Part shown: in pieces, positions 7,863 through 14,371 of the stretch
How positions within the stretch are numbered: position 1 is the stretch's first letter
Layout of the letters: every line of letters begins with the position of its first letter
Origin: Desulfovibrio sp.
Lineage (GTDB): Bacteria > Desulfobacterota > Desulfovibrionia > Desulfovibrionales > Desulfovibrionaceae
Length of the DNA: 15,684 nt
Assembly: GCA_009773975.1 (NCBI GenBank)
Contig: VSMX01000046.1
Span: 1 to 15,684 of the forward strand
Reading direction: 5' to 3'
The notes under the pieces: model-generated
What the model saw: only the letters and a program-made list of their open reading frames with translations
What the model was told of the DNA's origin: nothing
Databases searched by the model: none
Translations under genes and position numbers: made by a program

Positions 7863-8570
7863 TTAATCTCTGTTGCCGCCGAACAACTGCAACAACATCA
7901 GGAAAATATTGATAAAATCAAGATAAAGGGTCAGCGCGCCAAGTATTGCGCCGCGGCGTACTGCAACCGCGTCATCCAGGGGGGCATTGGCACCGAAGTC
8001 GCGCAGCTTCTGGGTGTCATAGGCTGTAAGACCGGTGAAGATCAATACGCCCAGGCAGCTGACAATGAAGTTCATCATTGTGCTTTGCAGGAAAATATTG
8101 ACAACCATGGCAATGATGATGCCTATCAGGCCCATGAACAGGAAATTGCCCATGCCTGTCAGATCCCGTTTTGTAACCATGCCGTAAATGCTCATGGCCA
8201 CAAATGTGCCGCAGGTTACCAGAAAGGCGGTACCTATTGAAGCCATGGGATAATAGACGAAAATCGAGGATATTGTCGCGCCTGTCAGCGCGGAATACAG
8301 TATGAACAGACCTGTGGCCGCGGAAGCGGAAAGTTTGTGAATGGCCGCGGAAAGGGCAATCACAAGACCAAACTGGGCAATGACAAGCACAATCAGCGTC
8401 ATTGTGTTGCCCAGCAGGGCATTGCGGATTGCAGGGCTGCCGGCGACCCCGTAGGCTACAACGCTTGTAACAGCCAGACCGACTGCCATCCAGAGATATA
8501 CCTGGCGCATATAAGCGGAAATAACAACGCCAACGCCGCTTTGGGCGACAGGGCGGGTAAAAGTCGGCAT
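7863..8570 (-). CDS. Bax inhibitor-1 (BI-1/YccA/YetJ) family membrane protein
   Basis: Seven-segment integral membrane protein (235 aa) of the Bax inhibitor-1 family. Bacterial members include B. subtilis YetJ, a pH-sensitive calcium leak channel, and E. coli YccA, an FtsH modulator. The C-terminal signature is clear: TGLTAYDTQKLRD around D185 and LTLYLDFINIFLMLLQLFGG around D218. These aspartates correspond to the di-aspartyl pair (D171/D195) that gates YetJ, so channel-type function is possible but not proven. The ATG at 8570 has a strong GGAGGAAAC immediately upstream. It is monocistronic by sequence, with a promoter candidate about 60 nt upstream and a strong terminator after it. It is divergent from the zapB-like gene. 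Its leader carries an exact 11-bp tandem repeat. Confidence 0.93.
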   Translation of the reverse strand: MPTFTRPVAQSGVGVVISAYMRQVYLWMAVGLAVTSVVAYGVAGSPAIRNALLGNTMTLIVLVIAQFGLVIALSAAIHKLSASAATGLFILYSALTGATISSIFVYYPMASIGTAFLVTCGTFVAMSIYGMVTKRDLTGMGNFLFMGLIGIIIAMVVNIFLQSTMMNFIVSCLGVLIFTGLTAYDTQKLRDFGANAPLDDAVAVRRGAILGALTLYLDFINIFLMLLQLFGGNRD

Positions 8571-8578
8571 GTTTCCTC

Positions 8579-8600
8579 CAGAAAAATGTCAGAAAAATGT
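8579..8600 (-). repeat. exact 11-bp tandem repeat in the BI-1 leader
   Basis: CAGAAAAATGT occurs twice back to back (8579-8589 and 8590-8600). In the BI-1 mRNA this reads as two copies of ACAUUUUUCUG ending directly at the GGAGG ribosome-binding site. It may be a U-rich translation enhancer or protein-binding element, or simply a local duplication. Confidence 0.85.
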
Positions 8601-8630
8601 ATTGACCGCCATATTTCGCGGCATGCAGCA

Positions 8631-8659
8631 TATATAAGCCATAATGCCCATCAAGGCAA
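8631..8659 (-). promoter_or_regulatory. candidate sigma70 promoter of the BI-1 gene
   Basis: On the minus strand TTGCCT (8659-8654) and TATATA (8636-8631) are separated by 17 nt. Transcription would begin near 8624, giving a leader of about 54 nt that includes the tandem repeat. Identified by eye. Confidence 0.4.
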
Positions 8660-8726
8660 GGGCCGTGAAGCAAATCTTTGACGGGCGCCTGTCGGGCCCT
8701 GAATTATATATTCAATAATTCTCCTG

Positions 8727-8756
8727 TTGCCAAGGTTTGTATCGGAGTGTTATTCT
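8727..8756 (+). promoter_or_regulatory. candidate promoter of the zapB-like/zapA unit
   Basis: TTGCCA (8727-8732) and TATTCT (8751-8756) are spaced by 18 nt. The predicted start point falls at or next to the ATG at 8763, so the message could be leaderless or nearly so. An alternative -35, TTGACG at 8678-8683, pairs with the AT-rich GAATTATATATT at 8701-8712 only with irregular spacing. A start there would give a leader of about 45 nt. Confidence 0.35.
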
Positions 8757-8762
8757 TAAAAC

Positions 8763-9008
8763 ATGGAAGTGCTGGAAAGACTTGAAATCGGCATTCGCGC
8801 ATTGCTGGAGCGTCATGAGCTTCTCAGGGAAGAAAACAGGCGGCTTGCGGACGGGATTTCGGTCTTGACCCGGGAAAAGAGGATTCTTGAAAAAGAAAAC
8901 CGGGATTTGCATGAATCCCTGGCGCGACAGGAAGTTTTGCGTATCGAGGCTTTAAGGCGTATAGATGTCCTGTTGCGAAAAATACAGGATTATGAGAAAG
9001 TCGAGTAG
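8763..9008 (+). CDS. short coiled-coil protein, ZapB-like
   Basis: A small, highly charged protein (81 aa) that is almost one continuous coiled coil. Leu/Ile/Val residues recur at heptad spacing from LERLEIGIRALLERHELL to DVLLRKIQDYEKVE, with many Glu/Arg pairs between. Length and composition match ZapB, the coiled-coil partner that links ZapA-FtsZ rings, and zapA starts 8 nt after its stop. No residue-level signature can prove ZapB identity for such a simple sequence, so the call rests mainly on the zapA neighbour. The nearest Shine-Dalgarno-like GGAG (8744-8747) is 15 nt from the ATG, which is unusually far. This fits the idea of a leaderless or short-leader message. Confidence 0.75.
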   Translation: MEVLERLEIGIRALLERHELLREENRRLADGISVLTREKRILEKENRDLHESLARQEVLRIEALRRIDVLLRKIQDYEKVE

Positions 9009-9016
9009 GTTGATTT

Positions 9017-9289
9017 GTGAGTCAGCATGCATTCAGCATAAATGTTCTCGGGCATGACATTATCTTTCGGCCAGGAGCCGATATTGACCGCATTCAACGC
9101 GCGGCCAATCTTGTCGAGGAACTTTATGCAAACCGGAAAACAGGAATTATAGCCTGCCAGAGCAAGGATATCTTGCTGACATACGTTGCTCTTGCCCTGG
9201 CTGATGATATGTTGCAGATGAAGAAAATGCAGGATAATATGGAAAACAGCCTTGAAAACCTGCTTTGCGAAATAGAGAAATCTCTTTAA
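9017..9289 (+). CDS. zapA: cell division protein ZapA
   Basis: FtsZ-ring-associated protein (90 aa) that cross-links FtsZ protofilaments at midcell. It opens with the family beta strands (FSINVLGHDIIFRPG), continues into the helix DIDRIQRAANLVEELY, and ends in a long dimerising coiled coil from KDILLTYVALALADDMLQ to the C-terminus. The length is normal for the family. The start is a GTG at 9017 with AGG 7 nt upstream; no in-frame ATG lies near. It follows the zapB-like gene by 8 nt, so the two should be co-transcribed. The 6S RNA gene begins about 14 nt after its stop. This zapA-ssrS adjacency is also found in gammaproteobacteria. Confidence 0.9.
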   Translation: MSQHAFSINVLGHDIIFRPGADIDRIQRAANLVEELYANRKTGIIACQSKDILLTYVALALADDMLQMKKMQDNMENSLENLLCEIEKSL

Positions 9290-9303
9290 TGCCAATATAT
9301 AAA

Positions 9304-9482
9304 CCCTGGAGTTCTCGTGATCCGGAACTCGGCGCTGGCCTGACAAAGCATAGAAAAACAAGGGTGTCATCCCTGTTTCTTGTGTGCATGCCCGCCACGC
9401 AGTGGGAAGCCTTGTGAAATATATGGACGCCCGACCTGGGAAACCAGGTTCTGCGCCGCAGACGAGACACGGCTCTCCGGGG
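9304..9482 (+). ncRNA. ssrS: 6S RNA
   Basis: About 179 nt that fold like 6S RNA, the regulator that binds sigma70-RNA polymerase by imitating an open promoter. The outer closing stem pairs CCCTGGAG (9304-9311) with CTCCGGGG (9475-9482), 8 bp including one wobble. CGTG (9316-9319) with CACG (9468-9471) continues it. A long irregular apical hairpin is centred on AAGGG-TGTCAT-CCC (about 9352-9375). The 3' half carries the side hairpin ACCTGG-GAAA-CCAGGT (9434-9449) and the CTGCGCCGCAGACGAGACAC stretch typical of proteobacterial 6S RNAs. The position directly after zapA is the classical one. An AT-rich TATATA at 9296-9301 could be its -10, but no good -35 is visible, so it may also be processed from the zapA transcript. 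The ends are approximate. Confidence 0.8.
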
Positions 9483-9614
9483 TTTGCCGGCTATTGGGCT
9501 CATTCCTGCCTGATGCCAAAGGACATTCTCTTCACTCTGCCCAGGACCAGTTTCCGCAGCAGCTGAAGCATGCGCCAGAGCATGCCCGCCACTTTCTGCG
9601 CAAATGATGTATGC
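9483..9614 (+). other. non-coding spacer between 6S RNA and the terminator, unexplained
   Basis: I see no convincing gene here. The only short frame with a start (ATG at 9512) lacks a ribosome-binding site and encodes an unremarkable peptide. A 6-bp inverted repeat GCATGC-GCCAGA-GCATGC lies at about 9569-9586. Because the first clear terminator comes only at 9616-9639, this stretch is probably the 3' part of a 6S precursor or a second small RNA. Confidence 0.4.
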
Positions 9615-9615
9615 T

Positions 9616-9639
9616 GGCCGGTTTCCGGCCTTTTCCTTT
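9616..9639 (+). terminator. intrinsic terminator upstream of rny
   Basis: GGCCGG (9616-9621) and CCGGCC (9625-9630) form a GC-only 6-bp stem with a TTT loop, followed by TTTTCCTTT. It would end the zapA/6S transcript about 67 nt before the rny start codon. It also shows that the longer rny reading frame running through it is not translated. Confidence 0.75.
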
Positions 9640-9705
9640 GGCACGAACGCGCTGGAATGCGCAGTCTTCCGGATGGATTCCGTATGTATGAAGCGAGGCT
9701 GCCCA

Positions 9706-11265
9706 ATGGATCCGATTATATTGATTGCAATTTTACTTGCCCTGTGCGCCGGGGGGGCGGCGGGCATTCTCATTTATCGCCAGGCAAGGATCAAGCGGCT
9801 GGGTGAGGCCGAAGACCTGGCGAGGAGAATAGTGGAGGAGGCCCGCAAGGAAGCCCAGGCCCAGAAAAAGGAATTATTGCTTCAGGGACAGGACGATCTT
9901 TTCAACCAGAAAAAGGAAATGGAGAACGAATTCCGCGAGCGTGAGCGGGAGATCAAACAGCGCGAGCGCAAGCTGGATGAAATGGGGGGCAGGCTGGAGG
10001 AAAAGCTGGAAAAAGCCGCTGCCAGAGAGCTGGATTTGCTGGAATCCGAAAAAGTTCTGTCGCGCAAGGAAAGGCAGCTGGCCGAAAACGAGGAATTTCT
10101 CCAGGCACGGATAAATGAGGAGGAAGAGCGGCTTTCCGAAATTTCCGGCCTTACGCCGGAGGAAGCCCGCAAACGTCTTTTTTCGGAAATCGAAGCCAGG
10201 ACAAGGCATGAATCCGCCCGGATGATTCGCCAGATTGAGGTCGAGGCCCGCGAAACCGCGGACCGCAAGGCCAGGGATATCCTGTGCAATGTGATTCAGC
10301 GCTATGCCGGCGACTATGTCAACGAGCAGACCGTCACCGCCGTCGCCCTGCCCAGCGAGGACATGAAGGGCCGGATAATCGGCCGGGAAGGCCGGAATAT
10401 CCGCGCCCTGGAAGCGGCAACGGGAGTTGACCTGATTATAGACGACACGCCCGAAACTGTTGTTCTTTCCGCCTACAGCCCAATCAGGCGCCAGGTGGCC
10501 AAGATGGCCCTGGAGCGCCTTATCCAGGATGGCCGCATCCATCCCGCGAGAATTGAGGATGTGGTCCGCAAATGCGAGCAGGAGCTTGAAACGCTTGTGC
10601 GCCAGGTTGGCGAGCAGGCCACGTTCGATGCCGGCGTGCATGGCATTTCGCCGGAAATCGTGCGCCTGCTCGGCCAGCTGCGCTACCGCACATCCTTTAC
10701 CCAGAACGTGCTGCAGCATTCGCTGGAAGTTTCGGCTCTCTGCGGCATGCTGGCCGCCGAACTTGGCATGGACATCAAGAAGGCCAGGCGCGCCGGCCTT
10801 CTGCACGATATAGGCAAGGCCGTCGATCATGAAGTTGAAGGCCCGCATGCCGTCATCGGCGCGGATCTTGCCAGGAAGTACGGCGAACATCAGGACGTTG
10901 TCCATGCCATTGCGGCCCACCATGAGGATGTCGCGCCAAACTGCGCCCTTGACGTGCTAGTGCAGGCCGCGGATTCCATTTCGGGCGCAAGGCCGGGCGC
11001 GCGCAAGGAATTACTGGAAAACTACGTCAAGCGCCTGGAGGATCTGGAAGGCATTGCCATGAGCTTCGAAGGCGTGATGAAGGCGTACGCCATCCAGGCC
11101 GGCCGCGAAATCCGGGTCATGGTCAATTCCGAAAATGTCGATGATGATGCAACCTATATGCTTTGCAAGGACATAGCGGAAAAAATCGAGAAGAACCTCA
11201 CCTATCCCGGCCAGATCAGGGTTACAGTCATCCGGGAGAGGCGCGCGGTTGGCTTTGCAAAATAG
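9706..11265 (+). CDS. rny: ribonuclease Y
   Basis: Membrane-anchored endoribonuclease (519 aa from the chosen start) that initiates mRNA decay. It has one N-terminal membrane helix (residues 3-22) and a long Glu/Lys/Arg-rich coiled coil (about 30-185). The KH RNA-binding domain carries GRIIGREGRNIR at 222-233. The HD domain carries H338 in QHSLE, H367-D368 in LLHDIGKA, H405-H406 in AAHHED and D423 in QAADSIS, so the metal site looks complete. The length is the family norm. A longer frame starts at 9604, but those 34 codons cross the terminator at 9616-9639. The ATG at 9706 has GAGG 7 nt upstream. The gene that often follows rny elsewhere (a YmdB-like phosphodiesterase) is absent; a TRIC-like gene lies 11 nt downstream. 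Confidence 0.95.
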   Translation: MDPIILIAILLALCAGGAAGILIYRQARIKRLGEAEDLARRIVEEARKEAQAQKKELLLQGQDDLFNQKKEMENEFREREREIKQRERKLDEMGGRLEEKLEKAAARELDLLESEKVLSRKERQLAENEEFLQARINEEEERLSEISGLTPEEARKRLFSEIEARTRHESARMIRQIEVEARETADRKARDILCNVIQRYAGDYVNEQTVTAVALPSEDMKGRIIGREGRNIRALEAATGVDLIIDDTPETVVLSAYSPIRRQVAKMALERLIQDGRIHPARIEDVVRKCEQELETLVRQVGEQATFDAGVHGISPEIVRLLGQLRYRTSFTQNVLQHSLEVSALCGMLAAELGMDIKKARRAGLLHDIGKAVDHEVEGPHAVIGADLARKYGEHQDVVHAIAAHHEDVAPNCALDVLVQAADSISGARPGARKELLENYVKRLEDLEGIAMSFEGVMKAYAIQAGREIRVMVNSENVDDDATYMLCKDIAEKIEKNLTYPGQIRVTVIRERRAVGFAK

Positions 11266-11276
11266 GAAAGGCCAAA

Positions 11277-11912
11277 ATGTTTGCCTCATTCACGGGTGAA
11301 TTTGCCTCCCTGCAGCTGATCGACATGCTGGCTTGCGCCCTGCTGGCAGCGGCCGCCACATGCAGGGCGCGGGTTTTGGGCGCGCAGGTTATGGGCGCTC
11401 TCATCCTGGGCTGCATCTGCGGCCTTTGCGCGCCCCTGGCGCGGGAAGCCCTGCTGCATGGCCCGGGGGGCGCCAGGCTGGTTTTACAGGCCATGCCGGA
11501 AGCCGCGCTTGTCGGCTCGCTTGGCGGAGTCAGCAGTTTGCTGATTTTGGGAAAATTTGGCTATAAAATATTTTTCTGGCTGGACGCGGCAAGCATTGGC
11601 CTTGCCAGCTGCGTGGCCGCCTGCCTGGCAATTTCCGAACTGGGCATTGCGGGCGCATTGGTCCTGGGACTGATCTGCGGCCTGGGGCCAGGGCTTTTGC
11701 GCGACATGGCGCTTGGCGACACCGCCATGCTGATTGAACAGGACTGGTACGCGGCCGCGGCCGCCCTGGGCATCATGCTGACCATTCTGGTTCTGCTCTG
11801 GCAGCCCGGCGCCGCGATGCCGGGCATCAGCCTGCCGGCGGCCAGCATTGCGGCCGGCGCGATTCTGGCCGTTGTCCTGAGGTTTTTCAAACGTTCCGCA
11901 AGGAATGATTGA
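11277..11912 (+). CDS. TRIC/UPF0126-like membrane protein (divergent)
   Basis: Integral membrane protein (211 aa, about seven hydrophobic segments). It contains two related halves: GALILGCICGLCAPLAREAL near residue 38 and GALVLGLICGLGPGLLRDMA near residue 124. This duplicated G-rich, (R)-(D/E) pattern, with WYAAAAALG after the second copy, is that of the UPF0126/TRIC family of trimeric potassium-selective cation channels. The usual GGG-x-x-RD bend is degenerate in both repeats (CAPLARE and GPGLLRD), so ion conduction cannot be assumed. The start at 11277 has AGGAAAGG just upstream; a frame open from 11163 overlaps rny and is not used. The 11-nt gap to rny indicates one operon. The family call is by internal symmetry and remembered pattern, not alignment. 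Confidence 0.65.
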   Translation: MFASFTGEFASLQLIDMLACALLAAAATCRARVLGAQVMGALILGCICGLCAPLAREALLHGPGGARLVLQAMPEAALVGSLGGVSSLLILGKFGYKIFFWLDAASIGLASCVAACLAISELGIAGALVLGLICGLGPGLLRDMALGDTAMLIEQDWYAAAAALGIMLTILVLLWQPGAAMPGISLPAASIAAGAILAVVLRFFKRSARND

Positions 11913-12009
11913 CTGCGGCAAAAGTTAAAAGATTGCTGCCTTGCGCTGCCTGAAAATTTCTGCAAGTATGCGCGAGGTGTCTTTTTAATTTTATTTTTTG
12001 GAGAAAATC

Positions 12010-12564
12010 ATGCTTGATCCGGCAAAATGCGTTTTATATAGCGGCGGAGCCGCGGGAACCGAACAGTTTTTTGGCGCGCTTGCCGAAAGCTGGGGAATTG
12101 AGGAAGTAAACTACAGCTTTGAGGGCCATCAGATTGAGCGCAGCAGGGGCGTCAGGGTATTGACCAGCGAGGAACTGGCCCTGAAAGACGTAAGCCTGAC
12201 ATACGTTTCCAAACTCATGAACAGGGAATATACCCGCGCGCCGCTTTTCAGGAAGGTCTTGCAATCAATTTGCTGGCAGGTCAGCAGCGGCGATGAAGTT
12301 CTGGTTGTCGGCGCAATCCAGCTGGACAACACGGTCAAGGGCGGCACAGGCTGGGGCGCGGAATTCGCCAAAATCTGCAACAAGCCGCTCCATGTTTTCG
12401 ACCAGCCACAGAATGCCTGGTTTTTCTGGAACCAGGACGCCTGGGAAAAGGTGGAAAACCCTGTCATAGAACACACGCATTTCGCGGCCACGGGCACCCG
12501 TTTTCTCGAGAATAACGGCAGGATAGCCATTCAGGATCTTTTTGCCCGCTCATTCTCCCGCTGA
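12010..12564 (+). CDS. uncharacterised SLOG/Rossmann-like protein coupled to ahbB
   Basis: A soluble protein of 184 aa with no gene name I recognise. It begins with VLYSGGAAGTEQFF (residues 8-21), which resembles the nucleotide-binding SGG-x-x-G loop of SLOG (LOG/DprA-like) Rossmann folds. A hydrophobic strand VLVVGAIQ (97-104) follows, then KGGTGWGAEFAKICNKPLHVFDQ (110-132) and a C-terminal ATGTRF (160-165). The GGTGWG element sits where SLOG proteins carry their second Gly-rich motif. There is no signal peptide or membrane segment. The ATG at 12010 has GGAG 6 nt upstream. Its TGA overlaps the ahbB ATG (ATGA), implying translational coupling with heme biosynthesis. A nucleotide- or nucleotide-derivative-binding role is inferred; the actual function is unknown. 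Confidence 0.85.
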   Translation: MLDPAKCVLYSGGAAGTEQFFGALAESWGIEEVNYSFEGHQIERSRGVRVLTSEELALKDVSLTYVSKLMNREYTRAPLFRKVLQSICWQVSSGDEVLVVGAIQLDNTVKGGTGWGAEFAKICNKPLHVFDQPQNAWFFWNQDAWEKVENPVIEHTHFAATGTRFLENNGRIAIQDLFARSFSR

Positions 12565-13043
12565 TGATGAAACCCGAATTCAGCCCCGGACAGCTGGCGC
12601 TTTTGCGCATTGTGCAGAAGGATTTGCCGGATTCTCCCACGCCCTTTCTCGATCTTGCCAGGGCCACGGGCATGGAGGAATCCGAAATCCTTGATTTTCT
12701 GCGTGAATTGAAGGCGCAGGGCATAATTCGGCGTTTCGGAGCCAGCATAAGGCACAGGGAATCGGGCTGGACGCATAATGCCATGGTGGCCTGGAAAGCC
12801 ACGGAGGAAGATGCCGAAAAATGGGCTCATGTGGCAATCGCCAACAGGCATGTCTCCCATGCCTATTACAGGCCAGGCAAGTCCGCCGACTGGCCCTACG
12901 AGCTCTATACCATGATTCATGGGCGTAATCCCGAAGACATTCAGCAGGTAATCATGGAACTGATGGCCGAATGGCCTTTCAGGGAATATCTGGCTCTGAA
13001 TACGGTAAAGGAACTGAAAAAAATTTCCATGACCTATTTTTGA
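12564..13043 (+). CDS. ahbB: siroheme decarboxylase subunit AhbB (Lrp/AsnC-like)
   Basis: AhbB-type subunit (159 aa) of siroheme decarboxylase, which with AhbA removes two acetate carboxyl groups from siroheme to give 12,18-didecarboxysiroheme in the alternative heme pathway of sulfate reducers and archaea. It has an Lrp/AsnC-like winged helix (about 10-57, ending GIIRRFG) and an effector-like alpha/beta domain. Features typical of the B subunit are LPDSPTPFLDLA, RRFGASIRHRE with GWTHNAMVAW, DWPYELYTMIHG and the ending LKKISMTYF. Candidate heme-handling histidines are H64, H71, H96, H99 and H119. It could be mistaken for an Lrp regulator, but these motifs and the adjoining hemL (9 nt downstream) favour the enzyme. 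AhbA is not in the window. A second ATG at 12567 is an alternative start. Confidence 0.88.
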   Translation: MMKPEFSPGQLALLRIVQKDLPDSPTPFLDLARATGMEESEILDFLRELKAQGIIRRFGASIRHRESGWTHNAMVAWKATEEDAEKWAHVAIANRHVSHAYYRPGKSADWPYELYTMIHGRNPEDIQQVIMELMAEWPFREYLALNTVKELKKISMTYF

Positions 13044-13052
13044 GGATTAAAT

Positions 13053-14330
13053 ATGTATAACCGCTCCTGCCAGCTTTATGAGGAAGCTTGCGCGCTGCTT
13101 CCGGGAGGCGTCAACAGCCCGGTGCGCGCCTGCAAGAATGTCGATTCCATACCGCTTTTCATTGCCCGCGCCTACGCCGGACATCTGGTTGACGCTGACG
13201 GCAATGATTATATCGATTTTGTGCTTTCCTGGGGCCCGATGCTGCTTGGGCATACCGATCCGTCCGTTACCGGCGCCCTGGCCGCGGCCCTTGCCAGGGG
13301 TACAAGCTATGGCGCGCCCTGCCCGGCGGAAATCGAGCTGGCCAGGGAAATTGTCGCCGCGATGCCCGGTGTGGAAATGGTCAGGATGGTCAATTCCGGC
13401 ACGGAAGCGACAATGAGCGCCCTGAGACTGGCCCGGGGCGTAACCGGCAGGGACAAGGTCATCAAGTTTGTCGGCTGTTACCACGGCCATGCGGATTCAT
13501 TCCTGGCCGCGGCCGGCTCGGGCGTGGCCACGCTTTCCATTCCCGGCACTCCCGGCGTTCCCCGCGCAGTGGTGGAAGATACCCTGCTTGCGCCGTATAA
13601 TGACCTGGATGCCGTAACCGAATTGTTCTCCAGGCATGGCGAAAATATAGCCGCCATAATAGTCGAGCCTGTTGCGGCCAATATGGGCCTGGTTCTGCCG
13701 CTGCCCGGTTTTCTGGAAGGCTTGCGCAAATTATGCGACGAATACCGCGCGCTCCTGATTTTTGACGAGGTGATTACCGGCTTCAGGCTGGATTACGGCA
13801 GCGCCCAGCAGCGTTTCAACATTGACCCGGATCTCGTCACAATGGGCAAGATTATTGGCGGCGGCCTGCCCGTTGGCGCCTTTGGCGGCAAAAAAAGATT
13901 TATGGAGCATATAGCCCCTGCCGGCGATATTTACCAGGCTGGCACATTGTCGGGCAATCCCCTTGCCATGGCCGCCGGCGTTGCTACCTTGCGCAAGCTG
14001 AAAAACTGCGATTATACGGCGCTTGAAAAAAGGACGGCCGACTTTGCCAAATCCCTGGCCGATATTTTGCGCGGCAAGGGCGTTGATGTGCAGATGCCAA
14101 CCATTGCCTCAATGTTCAGCCCGTTTTTCTGTTCAACGCCAGTTGCGAATTTTGCAGAGGCCCAAAAAAGCGACCAGAAAATATTTGCCAGTTTTTACAA
14201 GCAAATGCGCATGAGGGGCATCTATCTGGCCCCGTCCGGATTTGAGACGGGCATGACAAGCTTTGCCCATACGGATGAAGATTTTGCCCGGGCCCTTGAG
14301 GCTGCCTCCAGTCTTGATTTCGGGAAATAG
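13053..14330 (+). CDS. hemL: glutamate-1-semialdehyde 2,1-aminomutase
   Basis: PLP enzyme (425 aa) that converts glutamate-1-semialdehyde to 5-aminolevulinate, the last step of the C5 route into tetrapyrroles (siroheme, heme, cobalamin). The class-III aminotransferase landmarks are all present: NSGTEATMSALRLAR (114-128), CYHGHADSFLAAAGSG (142-157), the cofactor aspartate D238 in FDEVITGFR and the PLP lysine K266 in TMGKIIGGGLPVGAFGG. The N-terminal ALLPGGVNSPVRA is specific to HemL rather than other class-III enzymes. The length is normal. The ATG is preceded by GAGGA overlapping the ahbB stop, 7 nt away. It is placed after ahbB, so the start of the pathway and the siroheme branch share one message. 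Confidence 0.97.
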   Translation: MYNRSCQLYEEACALLPGGVNSPVRACKNVDSIPLFIARAYAGHLVDADGNDYIDFVLSWGPMLLGHTDPSVTGALAAALARGTSYGAPCPAEIELAREIVAAMPGVEMVRMVNSGTEATMSALRLARGVTGRDKVIKFVGCYHGHADSFLAAAGSGVATLSIPGTPGVPRAVVEDTLLAPYNDLDAVTELFSRHGENIAAIIVEPVAANMGLVLPLPGFLEGLRKLCDEYRALLIFDEVITGFRLDYGSAQQRFNIDPDLVTMGKIIGGGLPVGAFGGKKRFMEHIAPAGDIYQAGTLSGNPLAMAAGVATLRKLKNCDYTALEKRTADFAKSLADILRGKGVDVQMPTIASMFSPFFCSTPVANFAEAQKSDQKIFASFYKQMRMRGIYLAPSGFETGMTSFAHTDEDFARALEAASSLDFGK

Positions 14331-14371
14331 TTTTTCAGAAAAAATAGAGTTTTCAGAATTCGGAGTAATGC

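Noticed and set aside
9380..9607. Small proteins from frames across the 6S region
   Set aside because: They overlap the structured 6S RNA, have no ribosome-binding sites and show no protein-like composition.
9638..9660. Possible sigma54 promoter (TTGGCACG) before rny
   Set aside because: The -24 half looks good, but the -12 GC is one base too close and the TTGC element is missing.
9604..9705. N-terminal extension of RNase Y from an ATG at 9604
   Set aside because: It would translate through the GGCCGG/CCGGCC terminator and lacks a ribosome-binding site; RNase Y normally begins with its membrane helix, as from 9706.
9874..10923. Open frame of 349 codons on the minus strand opposite rny
   Set aside because: It lies wholly within the RNase Y coding sequence and has no domain or ribosome-binding context.
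12564..13043. Lrp/AsnC-family transcription regulator instead of AhbB
   Set aside because: The HTH is Lrp-like, but LPDSPTPF, RRFGASIRH, DWPYELYTMIHG and LKKISMTYF are AhbB features and hemL is adjacent.
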